Source: Apostichopus japonicus (taxonomy: Eukaryota; Echinodermata; Holothuroidea; Aspidochirotida; Stichopodidae). From it: a stretch of 64,000 nucleotides of DNA. Where the stretch lies: contig NC_092577.1 in NCBI RefSeq assembly GCF_037975245.1, positions 8,153,001-8,217,000 on the forward strand, given 5' to 3'. The position numbers were made by a program, and so were the translations under genes. Below the pieces are notes generated by a model. That model ran no database searches. It had not been told where the DNA came from and saw only the letters and a program-made list of their open reading frames with translations. Shown piece by piece: positions 1 to 12,479 of the stretch; position 1 is the stretch's first letter; every line of letters begins with the position of its first letter.

Positions 1-1033
1 ACATGCCTTTTATTTCATTACAATGAATGTATCGGATGATAATGAACCAAGACTCACTATATAAAAATAATAGTGAAAATATCTCTGCTACAGAAATAAC
101 ACAGAAATTTGTCAACCCTGGATCATTGACATTAGACAATTTGGGGGAATAAAAATATTGGTAGCATGCATCTGCTATGTTTGCAGATCAAGTTCGAAGT
201 GTTTTCTATGTGTTTTAAGGGAAATTGTATGAACAATATGTAAAATGCTAATACGCCTACACCATTTTCCAACTAATCCCATTGGCTAATTGGACCTTTG
301 TATGCTCATTACACAGAATGGCGACCAGCTGCACAAACTCTTTCCACCTCATTTTGAAGCTTAGAACAAAAGCTGTGAATACTCTGAAACCAGTCCAGAA
401 TATTTTGTTGGTTCCCTCCATGAGGAAGAAACACCACTTTTGAATTGTGCTGGACACCTTATATCACTCATCACCAAGTCTGGAAGTAATATGGTGGATG
501 GGGGTTGGCAATTAAGGGCTACACTGAGTGGTGACACTTACTTAAGATGGTTTTTATGTTGAGAAAAAGATGTTCAAACTAACCCCACTCTCCCTTACTG
601 GTGGTGATATCAGCTAGTTATAAACTTTTGAGACACTGGATCTGGGCGATGGGCCCATGGAAAAATCTACTGTCTTAATCGTGTCCACGGAGACAGTGAC
701 AGCTGAGACATTCTTTGCATCATTTTTTTAGAGTGTCTCAGTGCCCTCGTCAGAATTTGAGAGTTGGCCTTGCTGCCCGCCCCTCATCACTGGCATTGAA
801 GCCCTCCCAAAAGACAGCTTTTCTTAGGCCAGCCCTAGAAATTACAAAACTTTGGTCCTGGAACCAAGCCAAATAAATAGGTGCATGTATGGTCATCAGT
901 TTCACATTCAATGTTACATATGTGAAAGACTGAAAGGTGCATGCTGCTATGGTCGGGACCTCCTGAACTATTGACTGCCACACATTTTCTAGACCACTTT
1001 CAGAAACAAAGTAATGCAAAGCTCTGAACTTAC
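1..1033. other. Non-coding stretch downstream of the EnSpm accessory exon
   Basis: I see no coding region that I can support here. The longest open frame, on the minus strand at 257-457, has no recognisable motif and no start or splice context. Since the exon ending at 1034 has a good donor, this stretch should contain the beginning of its intron and perhaps later exons, but I could not identify any. Confidence 0.4.
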
Positions 1034-1283
1034 CTGATTTCTTGATCACTCTCACAGAGTGAACTGCCCATGTTTCTGTATTGGGTGGTTCGAGGTAGCG
1101 CACTGCCTTCTCAAACCGCAGGGCCGTCTTGTAGGGTGGCCAATAGCTCTGGTCTTCTCCTATCATCCAGCACACTGGAACCATTCCGACACCATCTTCC
1201 TCCTCAGGGAAAACAACCACTGCATACATGGGGGTGGTGGGGGCAGATGACATAGTGGTGACAGAGGCTGAGGCAGCAGACAT
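1034..1283 (-). CDS. First exon of a probable EnSpm-associated accessory protein (YWPPY motif)
   Basis: The exon opens with ATG at 1283 and ends at a strong donor (AAATCAG|GTAAGT, last exon base 1034), phase 1, giving 83 codons. After a Ser/Ala/Thr-rich leader it reads YAVVVFPEEEDGVGMVPVCW, then YWPPY, then RFEKAVRYLEPP and VHSVRV. This pattern (a beta-rich 'AVV.F......VP..W' module followed by YWPPY) is familiar from invertebrate and fish proteins found beside animal EnSpm/CACTA transposases and in DUF4806-type proteins; that assignment is from memory and is inference. It lies on the same strand as, and about 0.5 kb downstream of, the transposase at 1751-3973, with a MITE between them. An in-frame TTG at 1304 extends the frame, but ATG 1283 is the better start. 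Later exons are not visible in the window, so the gene is partial. The function is unknown. Confidence 0.5.
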
Positions 1284-1370
1284 GGCGCATAGTCTGAGGT
1301 ACAAATGAATAACTAGTAACTGTAAGTACTGTAGCTACTGACTGCCATCCATATTATCTTCTCAATGGGA

Positions 1371-1676
1371 CAGGCGCGGTTTTAGAGACAATATTTTGGG
1401 GGGGGGGGGCTAATTATGATGTGACCATCTAAGCAGAGTGCCACCATCAACTGGCGCGAAGAGTACACAAAACTTTTGGAAAATTAGGACCCTCAGATCA
1501 CCGGAAAAGGCCGTTCCCAACTGCAAAACAGTGTGAAATTATGGTCTTATTTTGAGCATTTATCATTTTCACACATTTAAATGCATTCCATGGACAATTT
1601 TTTTTTGGGGGGGGGCTTAGGATAAAAAATATTGGGGGGCTGAAGCCCCCCTAGCTCCCTCATAGAACCGCGCCTG
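1371..1676. mobile_element. hAT-type MITE, 306 bp, with 8-bp near-perfect target duplication
   Basis: The element begins CAGGCGCGGTT and ends with its exact reverse complement AACCGCGCCTG. The eight bases before it (CAATGGGA, 1363-1370) and after it (CCATGGGA, 1677-1684) match at 7 of 8 positions. An 8-bp duplication and a CAG-type terminus are the hallmarks of hAT transposons. The interior has no coding capacity and holds two poly-G tracts (near 1398-1409 and 1610) plus a block related to 37.4 kb and 39.6 kb. It has inserted between the EnSpm transposase and its downstream accessory exon. Confidence 0.85.
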
Positions 1677-1750
1677 CCATGGGAACATTCTAACCACAGA
1701 GAATTGCCAAGAGGCGATAACTGATTACAACAGTACCTAGCAGAGTGCAC

Positions 1751-3973
1751 TCAAACACAAAAATGTAGGAGTGGTATTGCAACATAGCAGTTGGGAGTAT
1801 GCGGCAAGAGAACACATTTGTTTGTTATGCCTTCGATTGCTGTGTATTCCAACTGATCATCGAGCCGAGAAACATTCCATATGCCAAGGCCATCCGAACT
1901 AGTTGGATAAGAAAAGAATGGTCTGGAACTGCGGAACTTCTGGTAAAGAACGAAGGTTTCACCCATGTAATGGAAAATATTCCTGACCAACACTATATCA
2001 GATTGCAACTGGATGCAGTAATCGCCATTCGAGAGTTTGACAACAAACTGAGGCAGATGTAGCTGTTCATACTGCAGAGCATTTGAAACCTCTCTTGGCA
2101 GAGGCCCCCTTGCATGACTCATCTGGAGAAATTTGGGAACGGATTCCACAGGGAGCGTGGTCTTCAATTCAGAGACACGCCTGATAATTTGCTCCAAAGG
2201 TTGAGATGGCTTCCTTACAAGGTGCTTCAGTTGTCCTAGAAAATTCTCAAATGGGAATCCAGAAATATTGTCCAAAGCCCCATATCTCGAGGCATCTGCT
2301 GTTAGGTGTGTCAATCCATGGACATTGTACGAAATCATTTCACGACCATACACCTCACCAAAGTGCCTCACAAAGCAATCAAGATACTCCTTTGCAGAAC
2401 CTAGATAGTCTACACAAAGGGATGGGTTGAGCAGTATGTGCATAGATGCTGACAAGAGCAGAAAGTTCTTATACATATTGCTTGGGAGAACTCTGTGCAA
2501 GGCAACTGGCCCAGTATACAGTAGAAATAGCCGAAATTCTGTGGCCTTCCATTGTGGGAATTCTTGAATGGCCCTTGGTTTCCGAGCAAATCCCAAGGGA
2601 ATATGTTCTTTAAATGCGTTCAGCCTTTGTGAAACAGACTTCAACACTTGGGAACCCTGTCTAGTTTGGAGGGGTCCCTTCACCCAAAGTTTCACAAGCT
2701 TCCTTGTCACCCCAAGGCATACCAAATGCATGTAGTCATGGGGGAAGCTGAGGACCAAGTCCAATTCTAACTCTGTTCATGGAGTTGGGCCTAGATGGTG
2801 TCCATCATCTTGATTCTCTCTGAAACACTGATCAGTACGCGTGGGAGCTCCAGTTTCTGGGAACACAACTCTGTTCACATGGTATGAACCATACTGGGTG
2901 CACCTATCACACCCTAAGTAACCACTGTGTCCTTTTATGTTTTTCACGAAGGCACGAGCAGGAGCATCACAGACAAAACACGAAATAATTAGGCAGTAGT
3001 GGTTGGAATTGTGAATAAATCCCTCTCTGGAAAGGTGCTTTGCCTCTGTAATGAAGTCTGAAAGAAACACACGGTCCAGTGGTTTCTTAGTGCCATGGAA
3101 GAGACCGATGAGAAAAGGCTTTCTAGAAGTTGTTTTAGCAACCAATCCTAAAATAGGCCAGAACTGAGCATTCGTGCTTTTATGAAGAGGTAATCCATCA
3201 ATATTTATTTGCAGATAAATTGTGGCAGCTGCAAGAATGTCAGAGTTATTGATAACTGTTCTGAGCCCTTCTTCAACTCCAAAATGATGGTAAGAACCAC
3301 CAGACACTGTTTGCACTTCGTAGCTCACTTTTGTTTTCAACAAAGACCGGGGATCTTTTGGAAGAGAAGGATGATGCTTTCCAAGAACAGATAATAACCC
3401 AGTGAGGGCACAATGGGTGATTTTATTTGAAGCAGCCCAAGCAGCAAGTTCTGCTCTCAGTTCAGGATCTTCTGTTTGATCATCGATATTGTCTTCGTCA
3501 TCACTCAGTTGAGGATCTTCTGTAAGACCAACAATACTGTCTTCGTCATCACAACTAGCCTCATAATCTGAATGATAGGCATCAGAGCAGCTGTCATAAT
3601 CTCCGAATACGAAACTCCCTGCATCATCATCATCATCAACATAAATCTCTCCAGTGTCTTCTCTGTCCTCATGCTCAAGCTGTTCACTGCCTACACTTCC
3701 TACATGTGTCACTTGATCACCCTCCGGTTCTTCAATGCTAGGTGAATGGCATTCAGATTCAGAAATCAAGTCATCATTTTCTATGTTAGGCAAATGACAA
3801 TCTGAAACTGAGTGTAGACTTTCATCTTGAAGTTCGTCGGGCACTACTAATATACTAGAAAGCTCTTCAGCATCTTTGCTCACAATTCCTAAATGTCTTT
3901 CTACTTCTGCATTTATTCTCCTGCGTTTTGTTGACTTTGATGGAGTCTTCTCAATCTGGGATCGCTCTTCCAT
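1751..3973 (-). pseudogene. EnSpm/CACTA-like transposase, interrupted by one in-frame stop
   Basis: About 740 codons are open on the minus strand from ATG 3973 to the stop at 1753-1751, except for one TGA at 2779-2777. The reading frame is the same on both sides (GPTP, stop, TELELDLVLSF). The N-terminal third is acidic, with runs of Asp (3640-3610, encoded by an ATC-type repeat). The middle has the C..C knuckle GCDRCTQYG. The C-terminal half has FPHDYMHLVCLGV and FPFENFLGQLKHLVRKPSQP, which I recognise as signatures of animal EnSpm/CACTA (tnp2-type) transposases. An acceptor (TTTCATTGCAG) lies just before the ATG, so a non-coding 5' exon is likely. The encoded enzyme would cut and paste its own element. 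It is probably recently inactivated, since a single nonsense codon is the only break seen; readthrough or a sequencing error cannot be excluded. I did not find convincing terminal CACT repeats. Confidence 0.8.
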
Positions 3974-3976
3974 CAA

Positions 3977-6725
3977 CTATCTGCAATGAAAGAAAAGCAT
4001 TCGTGTACAGGATATAACATGTGATCATCGGAGAATAGGCCTTTCAACATGACAGGGGGCACAGTGCATCATGGGTCAGGGCAGGTTACTTACCAATGAA
4101 ACATGGCATACAGATCAGAGCACCGAAGGCCAGTGAATAGGACATTCCTGCGAATTACCAAGGGCACACAGGCCAGTGCTGCCCCTTCTGACAGAAAAGT
4201 AATCCACAATTTCTAAAAATTGATTTTACATATTTCATACTCCTTTTGGTCTCACTCATGTATCTCCTGCACTCCTAATGGGCGTATAGGCCTATTGTGT
4301 TTGGTCACTGGAATGAAATCCCAACACCTGAGACTTTGTTCAAAATCTGCAGCACCGAAAGGTTACCCTTTCCCACCGAAAGGCAAAATATTTATCGGCA
4401 CTATTTTTCTGATCCAATAATCCCATGTTCTACTGGGGCAAGATTGTATTTTGGAGGGGCTGGAATTATCCGGAGGCCACCAAGGCCACCGCCTTCAGAT
4501 TTTTGGCAATGGCCTTGGTGCCCCACAAAATTTACCTTTTTGAGGCCATTTGGCCTCTGGTGCCAACCCAAACTAGCACATAGAAGCCTAGAAGGCAATA
4601 CAATTTCACTGGCTTGGCCTTTGGTGCCCTGACAGTTTTATAATGTGCCCTGCCCTCCCCCTCCTGAAACCTTGATTCCAGCCCTGATTTTGAGAGAACC
4701 AATTAAAAACAAGTGGGTTCTCGAACCGCTAGTCTCGCCTGTTTCGCGATCAGCGGTTTTATTGTTACAGTATTTATTTAGTTGCAACCATTTCGATCGG
4801 TTGGGTATGTAGGAATTTTCAGGTAGGCCGATAAACAGATCAGTAAAAAGCATCTTAAAGGTTGTGGGTTGCCAGCATTTACGTGACTTACATATAAAAG
4901 CAAGGATATGGTGAAATTCATGAACATTGAATGCATCAAAAAGGTTATAGGACCATAGGCATTAAGTTTTGCAAAGGTCTGACCAAGTTGGAAATGTGCA
5001 TAAATTATACAAATTACTGCACCTCTAGTGACCCAGGTGGTACCTTGAAAATTCTCAGGACCAAGGGTAGACCACATCCACCAGTTTTCATGACAATTTA
5101 ACAAACTTTAAAATTATGCATAAATTATGCAAATTAGATACACTAAAAGACCCTGACTCCGCCCCTTCTTTAGGCTAACCCTAGCTTGCAGCCTAGCAAC
5201 CCTATGCCTAAACCCTCACCCTATTCCTGAAACCTAACCTTTCCTCCCCTGACCTTGACTGCTAAACCCTACTAACACCTGACCCCACCTCTTATCCATA
5301 AACACTGTACACAGGTACGGATTGGTAACCTCATGTTATAAAATCCACAAGGCAGGTCTAGGCTTTTGAACTTGCTATGATTTTGTACAGGGTCACAGTT
5401 CAGTCTAAAAACTAAAATCAGCTGTAGTAAGACACCTTGTAATTGTGTGCTCCAGTATTTTGTGAATAGTATAATTAACACATCTACATGCCTGTTTCAT
5501 GATTTCATGATTTTTGGAAGAATTCAAATTGCCAATTTCTAAGTTATTTTAAAGTCAAGTTCAACTAGAACACACGGTTGAAATTTGTACATGTACCAGT
5601 TCTGCGAAATTTCAAACAGTGGCCAAATCTGAACACATTATGTTGGAGCATACCTGCATGATATACAGCGGAATTAAAATAGTGTTTTCTCGCATGCCCT
5701 GCAGTGGTGCGAATTTTTCGCAAATAGAAAGTGCCAATATTGGAGAATAAAAAAATGGTGTTTTTTTACTACTATGTTAGAAAACATGTCATTACCTCAA
5801 GAATGTATCTGGAAATCATGTTAGCATATTTCACAGCATCTTAGAATAAATAAGCTATCCTATACAAATGGAAAAAAAATCACAATTTAACTATTTCAAA
5901 TTTATATTGATTGTGGATGGCTTGTTACACAGGTCATGTTCAGCTAACCGCACTGTACAGTGCATATGCAATACTACACAATGTAGTGCAATATATGTTA
6001 AAATCATTACAAGAGCCGATTCCAGCTAGTTTTGCCCAATTGTCAAACATTTTTGACACATGACGGGCATGAAAACTAATTGCTCAACTTCTAAACCAAC
6101 TATAAAGTAAAAATTGTTCCATTTGGGCAAAAAGCAGAGTGCTTTTGAGCAGGAGAAGTACTTTTTTTTACCCCATTTGCGCCATTTTGTGGGAGTAAAA
6201 AAAAAAAGAAAAAAAAAAGGGTTTTCCACGAAACGTGAATGAAGTTGAAGTAATTCCACTACGGGATAGTGTAATACTACTACATGTAACTGGAGTGCTG
6301 TAACCCCTGGAAAAAAAAACTCTACATCATTTAAGCTACGTATGCAGGAGAAAGTTTCGGAAATGTGGTACAAACTTCAGCCGTTCAGCGCTTGATTGAT
6401 TCGAAAAATGGTGATTGGCACTGAAGTGGCTTAGAGTGTAACATTTTTTATAGTAATAAACTAGACATATAGTATATGCCTATCACCTGAAATAAAAAAG
6501 AACTACCAGTAAATCTTCCCCTTTGATATAAGGGGGTTGTTGTTTTTACCCCATCTGAGTATAATATTTCGATTGTTGCTTTTTCTTTGGCAAATGCATA
6601 TATACAGGTTTGGATTTTCATGTTTGACTGAACTGACAGAATAAAAATTGCCAAGAACTTGTCCAAAAAGAACAGATAATTTCACTGCAACGTTCCATCA
6701 GTGTTGGATACTCCAACAAGAAGGT
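3977..6725. other. Intergenic/intronic AT-rich stretch, no supported gene
   Basis: Several short open frames occur on both strands, none with a recognised motif. A low-complexity patch at 4440-4640 repeats GGCC/CCTTGG-type words (GGCCACCAAGGCCACC, GGCCTTTGGTGCC). At 4700-4760 there is a palindromic AACCGCTAG...CAGCGGTT segment. Homopolymer A/T runs lie at 6160-6220. Nothing functional can be supported. Confidence 0.4.
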
Positions 6726-6858
6726 TCAGCCGTCATTCGTCACGAGAGAAACGTTGGTCTTCAATACACAATGTTGTGTGAGAGGAATGTTTACGTGCAC
6801 GGTGCTGGTGATCGACTCCTGATACCCATTGTTTGGATACATCTCAAACTCCACTAGC
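6726..6858 (-). CDS. Candidate terminal exon of the acidic-tailed gene (weak)
   Basis: If the exon at 7378-7317 (ending phase 2) is spliced to the AG before 6858, the join restores Trp. The frame then stays open for 44 codons to TGA at 6728-6726, with residues such as EFEMYPNNGYQ and NIPLTQHCVLKTN. The phase fits. The acceptor (CATCAGATTAAG) lacks a pyrimidine tract, and the same DNA is also open on the plus strand for 69 codons, so the call is tentative. The alternative is that the true last exon lies elsewhere, beyond about 6.7 kb. Confidence 0.2.
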
Positions 6859-7316
6859 CTTAATCTGATGCTCTGATTCTACTGAATGCTTTATTGCCAC
6901 GTCATATCATTGTTCCTTGGGGAAAATATTTACACATTGTAATTACAGTGCTTAAAATCTGTTCATTTTTGTCAATAGGAACCCAAGTATTTTAACATAG
7001 GTATTGAAATGAGGTTTTAATTTTTATAATTTTTTTTTGCAATTGAGCTAATTATGTAAATATGCAAATGAGGTTATGATACATACACTGTACTTTCTTT
7101 TGCCCATTTAAAATTATTTTGATGTAATCTGCTGGACATTTGATAGTTTGATAAGTTCAAGACATGTTATTTTATAAGTAAAATATAATTTGATGTTTGA
7201 ATGTAAGGAATATGACTGATTTTTCCCTCCCTCTAGTCAATCGTAACGATGAGTCATATCTAGGCCTATTGCGCGACTACAGTATATGCATACAAAATAC
7301 ATAGAGTGTGGCTTAC

Positions 7317-7378
7317 CATTTCAGGATTTCATCGTCAGAATCTTCTTCAGATTCAGCGATGTCGTCATCCTCCAACAG
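7317..7378 (-). CDS. Acidic exon of an unknown minus-strand gene
   Basis: The exon is bounded by an acceptor with a T-rich tract (CTTCTTTTTTTATGG...CCATCCAG) and a donor TG|GTAAGC. It encodes LLEDDDIAESEEDSDDEILK plus two bases (phase 0 in, phase 2 out). The strongly acidic Glu/Asp/Ser composition matches the exon at 19717-19673, which ends phase 0 in another acidic run, so I place both in one transcript. A coding alternative is an independent start, since an ATG lies in frame eight codons upstream of LLED. The function is unknown. Acidic stretches like this often lie in cytosolic or nuclear disordered tails. Confidence 0.4.
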
Positions 7379-8072
7379 CTGGATGGTCAAATTGCCCATA
7401 AAAAAAGAAGGTCTAACGCCTCTTAGAAGTACTTAGCCATGATAATATGTGCTAAATGGTTACCGTTTCAATTACATTAGTGATAGCGTTGATCACACAC
7501 TACACGAAGCATTTCAACTGTGGTTGTTCGAAATTCTATACCATAAAAATGCTCGAGTTGAATTGCTAAGGATTACTCACAAAGTGAAGGCGCTATTGCT
7601 AAATTATTCCTATGTTGCATAGCGTTTCAGTGTGGCGCTTCTGCAGAGCTAAAAATCTACTCTGTAGGGTGAGGCATTCTGGAGAAATATTATCGGAAAT
7701 TTGACCGTGTTTTGGCCCTAACTTAGACCGAAAAACGTAATTTTTGACATATTATCCTGAAATATAGAGCCATCTCTCTACATCTGCCTGTGAAGGCTCC
7801 TGATTTGATTCCTTGTATGTCTTAGCTAGTTAGCAGTTGTATCAGATAGGGTTAGTTTACTTGAAAGTTTTCACTGTTCTCACAATTTTTTGAAAAAAAG
7901 GTCAAAACGACATGTTTTTGACAAATCTTTGAAGACAAAAAGAAAAGGTCAAGTGACCCCATCGGAAAAATGTTGTTTATGGATGCAGGCTGTCTTATGT
8001 GCAAAATAAAGCTATTGGAAGCTCTCTAGTGTATTCCTATCTCGAGTAATGATTTTCTAAACACATGGTTTT
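7379..8072. other. Non-coding stretch, probable intron
   Basis: I found no open frame with recognisable content. In the gene model proposed here it is the start of the roughly 12-kb intron between exons 19673 and 7378. Confidence 0.4.
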
Positions 8073-8297
8073 TCAGTGACTCAAATATGGACCAGCTGTG
8101 CAATGAGCTCTTGTACAACTTCTGTTAGCAAACATGAAAAAGTCTGCAAAGGATACATTGTCGAAACCATACACAATCTTGAAAACCTGGATCAAGCCCC
8201 CACGTAACCTCCTAAGCTCCAGTGTGGTGAGATTCAACAGTTGTAACCGCCTATAATAAGGAACACTCATACTCATACTAGCAACTATTACTAACAC
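8073..8297 (-). pseudogene. LINE reverse-transcriptase C-terminal fragment
   Basis: The translated fragment contains YYRRLQLLNLTTLELRRLRG followed by GLIQVFKIVYGFDNVSFADF and a frame-broken TRAH. This is the common C-terminal tail pattern of CR1/RTE-type LINE polyproteins in invertebrates (LxxLELRRLRGDLI.xFKI..G, then FF...TRGH). No active-site region (YADD) is present nearby, so it is a truncated remnant. It lies inside the proposed long intron and has the same orientation as the host gene. Confidence 0.6.
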
Positions 8298-11200
8298 TGT
8301 ACTAGGCCTAGGCTAGGCCCCTACAATATCGAGTTGCACATGAATTGTGCCGCGTTAAGTAATAATATGAACAAACAGGCTATAAATAAACATACTCACA
8401 TTTAACTGATTCACGGGACTTCGAAAGACGGCAAAAACTTTTCGACGGCCAAACTGTTCGACTCGGGTCCGTACGTGACAAAACATGTGCACCTTCCAAG
8501 ATCTCGAGAAATGGTGAACAGACGGATATACGTCGTACGCGCGAGGCTGGTCTCAATTGTGAAGGGTTACCCTAAGCTCGAAATCAGGGCTCAGTGCAAC
8601 ACTTGCACACAAAACAAAAATGTATTTGCAAGCCTCTCCCAAAAAAATTGGATCATATGTCTTCGGTCATTCGATGATTCCACACATTTTGGCATTTGCA
8701 TAGCCCTGTTGATCCTGAATCCATGGTACATCACTCTGGATTACAAAATCATTGCGAAAAACCACAAGGTAAAATCCCGGGATATTGATCCAACGAGAAT
8801 AATATTGCACAAACATTTCCATGGATGCAGAGCAAGATGGGAAGGTTGCAGTTTCTTTTAATTGATGCCTTTGAAGTAAATATTATTTAACTAAATGGTT
8901 ACACTATCACCAGCAGTCCCCGCTCGTTTAATTGCTATTGTATGGAGTTTATGCACGAGCAACGAGCCTATTCAAGCTATATTAATGCAATACTGTATAA
9001 CTAACAGAACATCTGTCCCTGGAATGTTCACAAACATAAAGCCACCTGCGGTTTTCTTCTCATTCAGAATAGGATTTTACTCGTATTGTTATGTTTATCT
9101 TACCGGATGTTTCCTCGAATGTCCAAGATATTCCTGAATCACGTGTATGACAAAGCAAAATACACACAAATGGTATATTCCAGTTTCACTCTGTCGGGAA
9201 AATTGGATTATTGCTCAATACCGGTCTTCAACCGGTACTCCAGGTTTTACAACTCAAATGAGAGCTTACCGGCAATAACATTGGACTTTGATTACAAATC
9301 CGAACGATAATTGGGTTAAATATTCTAAGTTTAGCATTTTCAATGTATATTTCACATACAATGCAGGTTTATCGTTCAAAATGATGGATTTAAGGACCCA
9401 TAGACCTAGAAAATCTTGATCGTCGTTCTGTTTTTTTTTAATTCTGTACATAAACACAAGTTTGTTCTTTAATTCCTAGCATAACTATATCATTCAAACT
9501 AATGTACTATACAGTTAACCCTGTAAATGTATAGTTTTATTCACAACCTATATACCAAACCACATCGGTTATAAAAACGAGCTTAACCCCCACCCCCTCC
9601 TTTCCGATGAATGGAAAAAAAAAGGTTTAACGGTGGTAAGCTGTGTTCCCTGGTTCCACCTTTGTTTCTCTTGATGTTTAATATCTATATCATTATGTTC
9701 TTTGAATATTCATCATTGTAAACATCAACAATTAACGAACGTCAGGGCAGCCCTTTCAATCTCAGATAAACATGGACGATCTAAATCATCCTACAACCTC
9801 ACTCTGACTATCCTGACCGTACTCCATAGTCTTCATCTTACGATACCTTTGTTATAAGCAGAAGAAAGTTGTGCCCTTCCCTAGTGAGATGCAAACTTTA
9901 TTGTTTTCAGAGGGCGCTCGTACGCTTTTTTCACACAGAAATGAGAACTGTGAGGCGATCAATGCTGGTATTGTTAAGAACGGTACAGCGAAATGGTTCA
10001 CTTTGAATGCAACATTTTTGTGATTGTATTTTTAGATGGACTCTTTCGTTCTTGGCTAGGTAGATTATCATTTGTATATTTAAAACAAATATTTAGGCTG
10101 ATTTTGATAAATCTGTTATTTGCTTCAGGAATACGTGGCAAAATTGTTCGTTAACATTGTAAGGCTTAATTGAAACTAACAGTAAATTAAAGTTTGGATG
10201 TTTCCAGTTTATCTTTAGTTCTTCAAAGGATGAAAACTAGAAGAAAAAAACTATCTGGGTGACGACAGGTTGAAAGCTTTATGTACTTTAGTCTCTCATT
10301 AACCGACTTAAAACAAGGTGCCTTAATTTGATTAAATGCAAGAGTCGGAATACGGCTGCTTGAAGATTTACAAAGAGAGAAACATTTTCTTTTCATCACA
10401 GATTTTTAACGTAAAGTTTGCTAAAAAGAAAGTTCAAGTAATTTAAGATATCAATAATATATGCAGAGCAAGGCTTGTAAATAAAGAGGAGAAAGATAAC
10501 ACTGACTTTGTGTGTTAGATAACACAAATGTATTTTCTCGCGTATTATTGGTTCAACCAGTGTATTTCTTACCAGCAGATGTACGGCCACAGTCACATGG
10601 TTAGATATATTCATAGCATTATCATAGGAGTTAACATTACGTGGCTTGGTCGGGAAGATTGCAGTTACAAATTTATACACAAAAATGCCACTTGAATGTT
10701 AAATTATTTTCATCCGTACGCTAACCAAACATAATCAGGTTTACCATCGTTGTGGACACATTAGCCTTCCATCCATATCCCATTCCTGCTTCACTCTTGA
10801 AGTGGATCGACTGTCGTTTTCCGTAATATATATATTCATCTTGGAACTTAATGAATTCCGGATAAATATAAGTTAATATTGCTTCAATTATATTTGACTT
10901 TGGCAAGGCAATGGCCATGGTAAGATATTGAACCACATGTGACCACAGTACAACATAATAATGTAAATTATCCACGCCAACCTTCCCAACCCCCTCTCCC
11001 TCTAGTCCAGTGTTGCCATGATATATGTGTTGATGCATATCTTACGCACCAACAATTGATCACGGCGTCATATATGCTAGCGTGTCCAGATTCCCACCCA
11101 CCTATGTGTTGACAACCAGTGTAGGCTACCACATTGACCAATAGCGTACATTAGGATCAGTCAGTTTTACAGTAAAATGTTCTCGAACAAAACCAACTAT

Positions 11201-11500
11201 ACTCCCCATCGTACAAATGGAAAAAGCTTACGTTTTTGGAACTTTGATGTGTTTCATTTTTTTATTAATTTAATGATTATTATCGGTAGTTAAACACTTT
11301 ACTACTATTATACTTTGTTATCATTACACCTAATTATTATTACCGATTATTATCACTATTTAAACACTTAAAAAGTTTTTGGAGGAAGAGTCATAACCCC
11401 ATCATTGAACTTTGTATGAATCTGCCATACTATATCTTGCGTGGGATGCTGTTAACAAGACGATATATGCTGCTAATGAGACGATTTATCTCTTTTAATC
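8298..11500. other. Non-coding stretch, no supported gene
   Basis: The longest open frame (plus strand, 8475-8861, 128 codons) shows no recognised domain, no upstream promoter signature and no splice context. Other frames are short and AT-driven. I see no tandem repeat or terminal inverted repeat here. Confidence 0.4.
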
Positions 11501-12400
11501 TTAACAACCGCTCGCAGTATGTTCAACTATGGAGCTATAGCTCCATGGTTCAACTAGGAGATTCATTTCGATATTACTCATTGAGTCATTGCATTATTGG
11601 TGCACCACAGGGTAGTTCTAGCACCATTTCTGTTTACTGTCTACACTTCTGAAAATTCGCTCAATAAACCCTAACTGTCCCTTAGTGAAATCTGCTGATG
11701 ACACTGCCCTTATTGGTTTGGTTTCTGATGGCAACCATAACATGTACCTTGAACAGATTAGCAGATTCGTAGATTATTGTGATGGAAACTATTTAGAGTT
11801 AAATGTAACTAAAACCAAAGAAATGGTTATTGATTTTAAAACTAGACATAAGGTATTAGCAAACGATGTTATAATTAAAGGTAGTATTGTTGAAAGGGTT
11901 AGTAGTTACACATATTTAGGGGTTATAATTGATGATAAATTCAATTGGGGAGAACACATGGAATATATTGAAAAACGGCTAAAACCAAGATTATACTGCT
12001 TACGTAAGCTGAATTCTTTTAATTTAAATCCATATGTTCTTTCCATCTTCTAAAACTCGGGAAAATCAGCATAAAGGTTCTTGAGAATGTTATTAAACGT
12101 GCTGGTAAAATTATTAGAACAAGTCTGCCGTCAGTGGCCTTGGTCTATGAGAATTGTGTACGAGACAAGCTGCTGTCCATGTGGAAATATCAGTCATCCA
12201 TTTCATAATTATCTAACCAGCCGTACCATTGCTCGTAGCAGTACACTGAGGTCGCTGACGTCACACACTTTTAGTGTTCGCAACAAGGACTTCACGAGGT
12301 AGGGGTGGCCGTTCCACTTTGTTGCGCTGTTGGAGCTAGTTAGTGCATATTTTGTATAGACTGCACATAACTGTTGTATTTTATCAATGGTCTTTGTAGT
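11501..12400 (+). pseudogene. CR1/Rex-type LINE reverse-transcriptase remnant
   Basis: Three overlapping reading frames on the plus strand together spell a reverse transcriptase C-terminal half. They contain GAPQGSS (the conserved motif before the catalytic palm, 11600-11620), then SADDTALIG (the YADD box with Y changed to S, near 11690), then NYLELNVTKTKEMVIDFKT and SYTYLGVIIDDKFNW (11800-11950). After a further frameshift come words matching the usual tail (TSLP, NYLTSRT, RSLTSHTFSVRNKDF, about 12110-12300). The order and motifs are those of CR1/Rex1-like LINEs. Several frameshifts and the altered active-site Tyr make it dead. A short run of CTTA-type repeats at about 12460-12470 may be the 3' tail. 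Confidence 0.75.
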
Positions 12401-12479
12401 TTGTTTCATTCATTACATTGCTCACCGCAGATATGTAATTTCTGGGATTCAATACAGTTGACTTACTTACATTTACTGC

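Noticed and set aside
3505-3687. Met-rich minus-strand frame
   Set aside because: A shadow of the acidic Asp-rich region of the EnSpm transposase in another frame.
4690-4765. tRNA-like B box (GCGGTTCGAGAACCC on the minus strand)
   Set aside because: No A box at the right distance and no cloverleaf can be drawn; it is probably a palindromic repeat or an old SINE trace.
8475-8861. 128-codon plus-strand open frame
   Set aside because: It has no recognised domain, no promoter or splice context and mixed composition; it is most likely a chance open frame in the intron.
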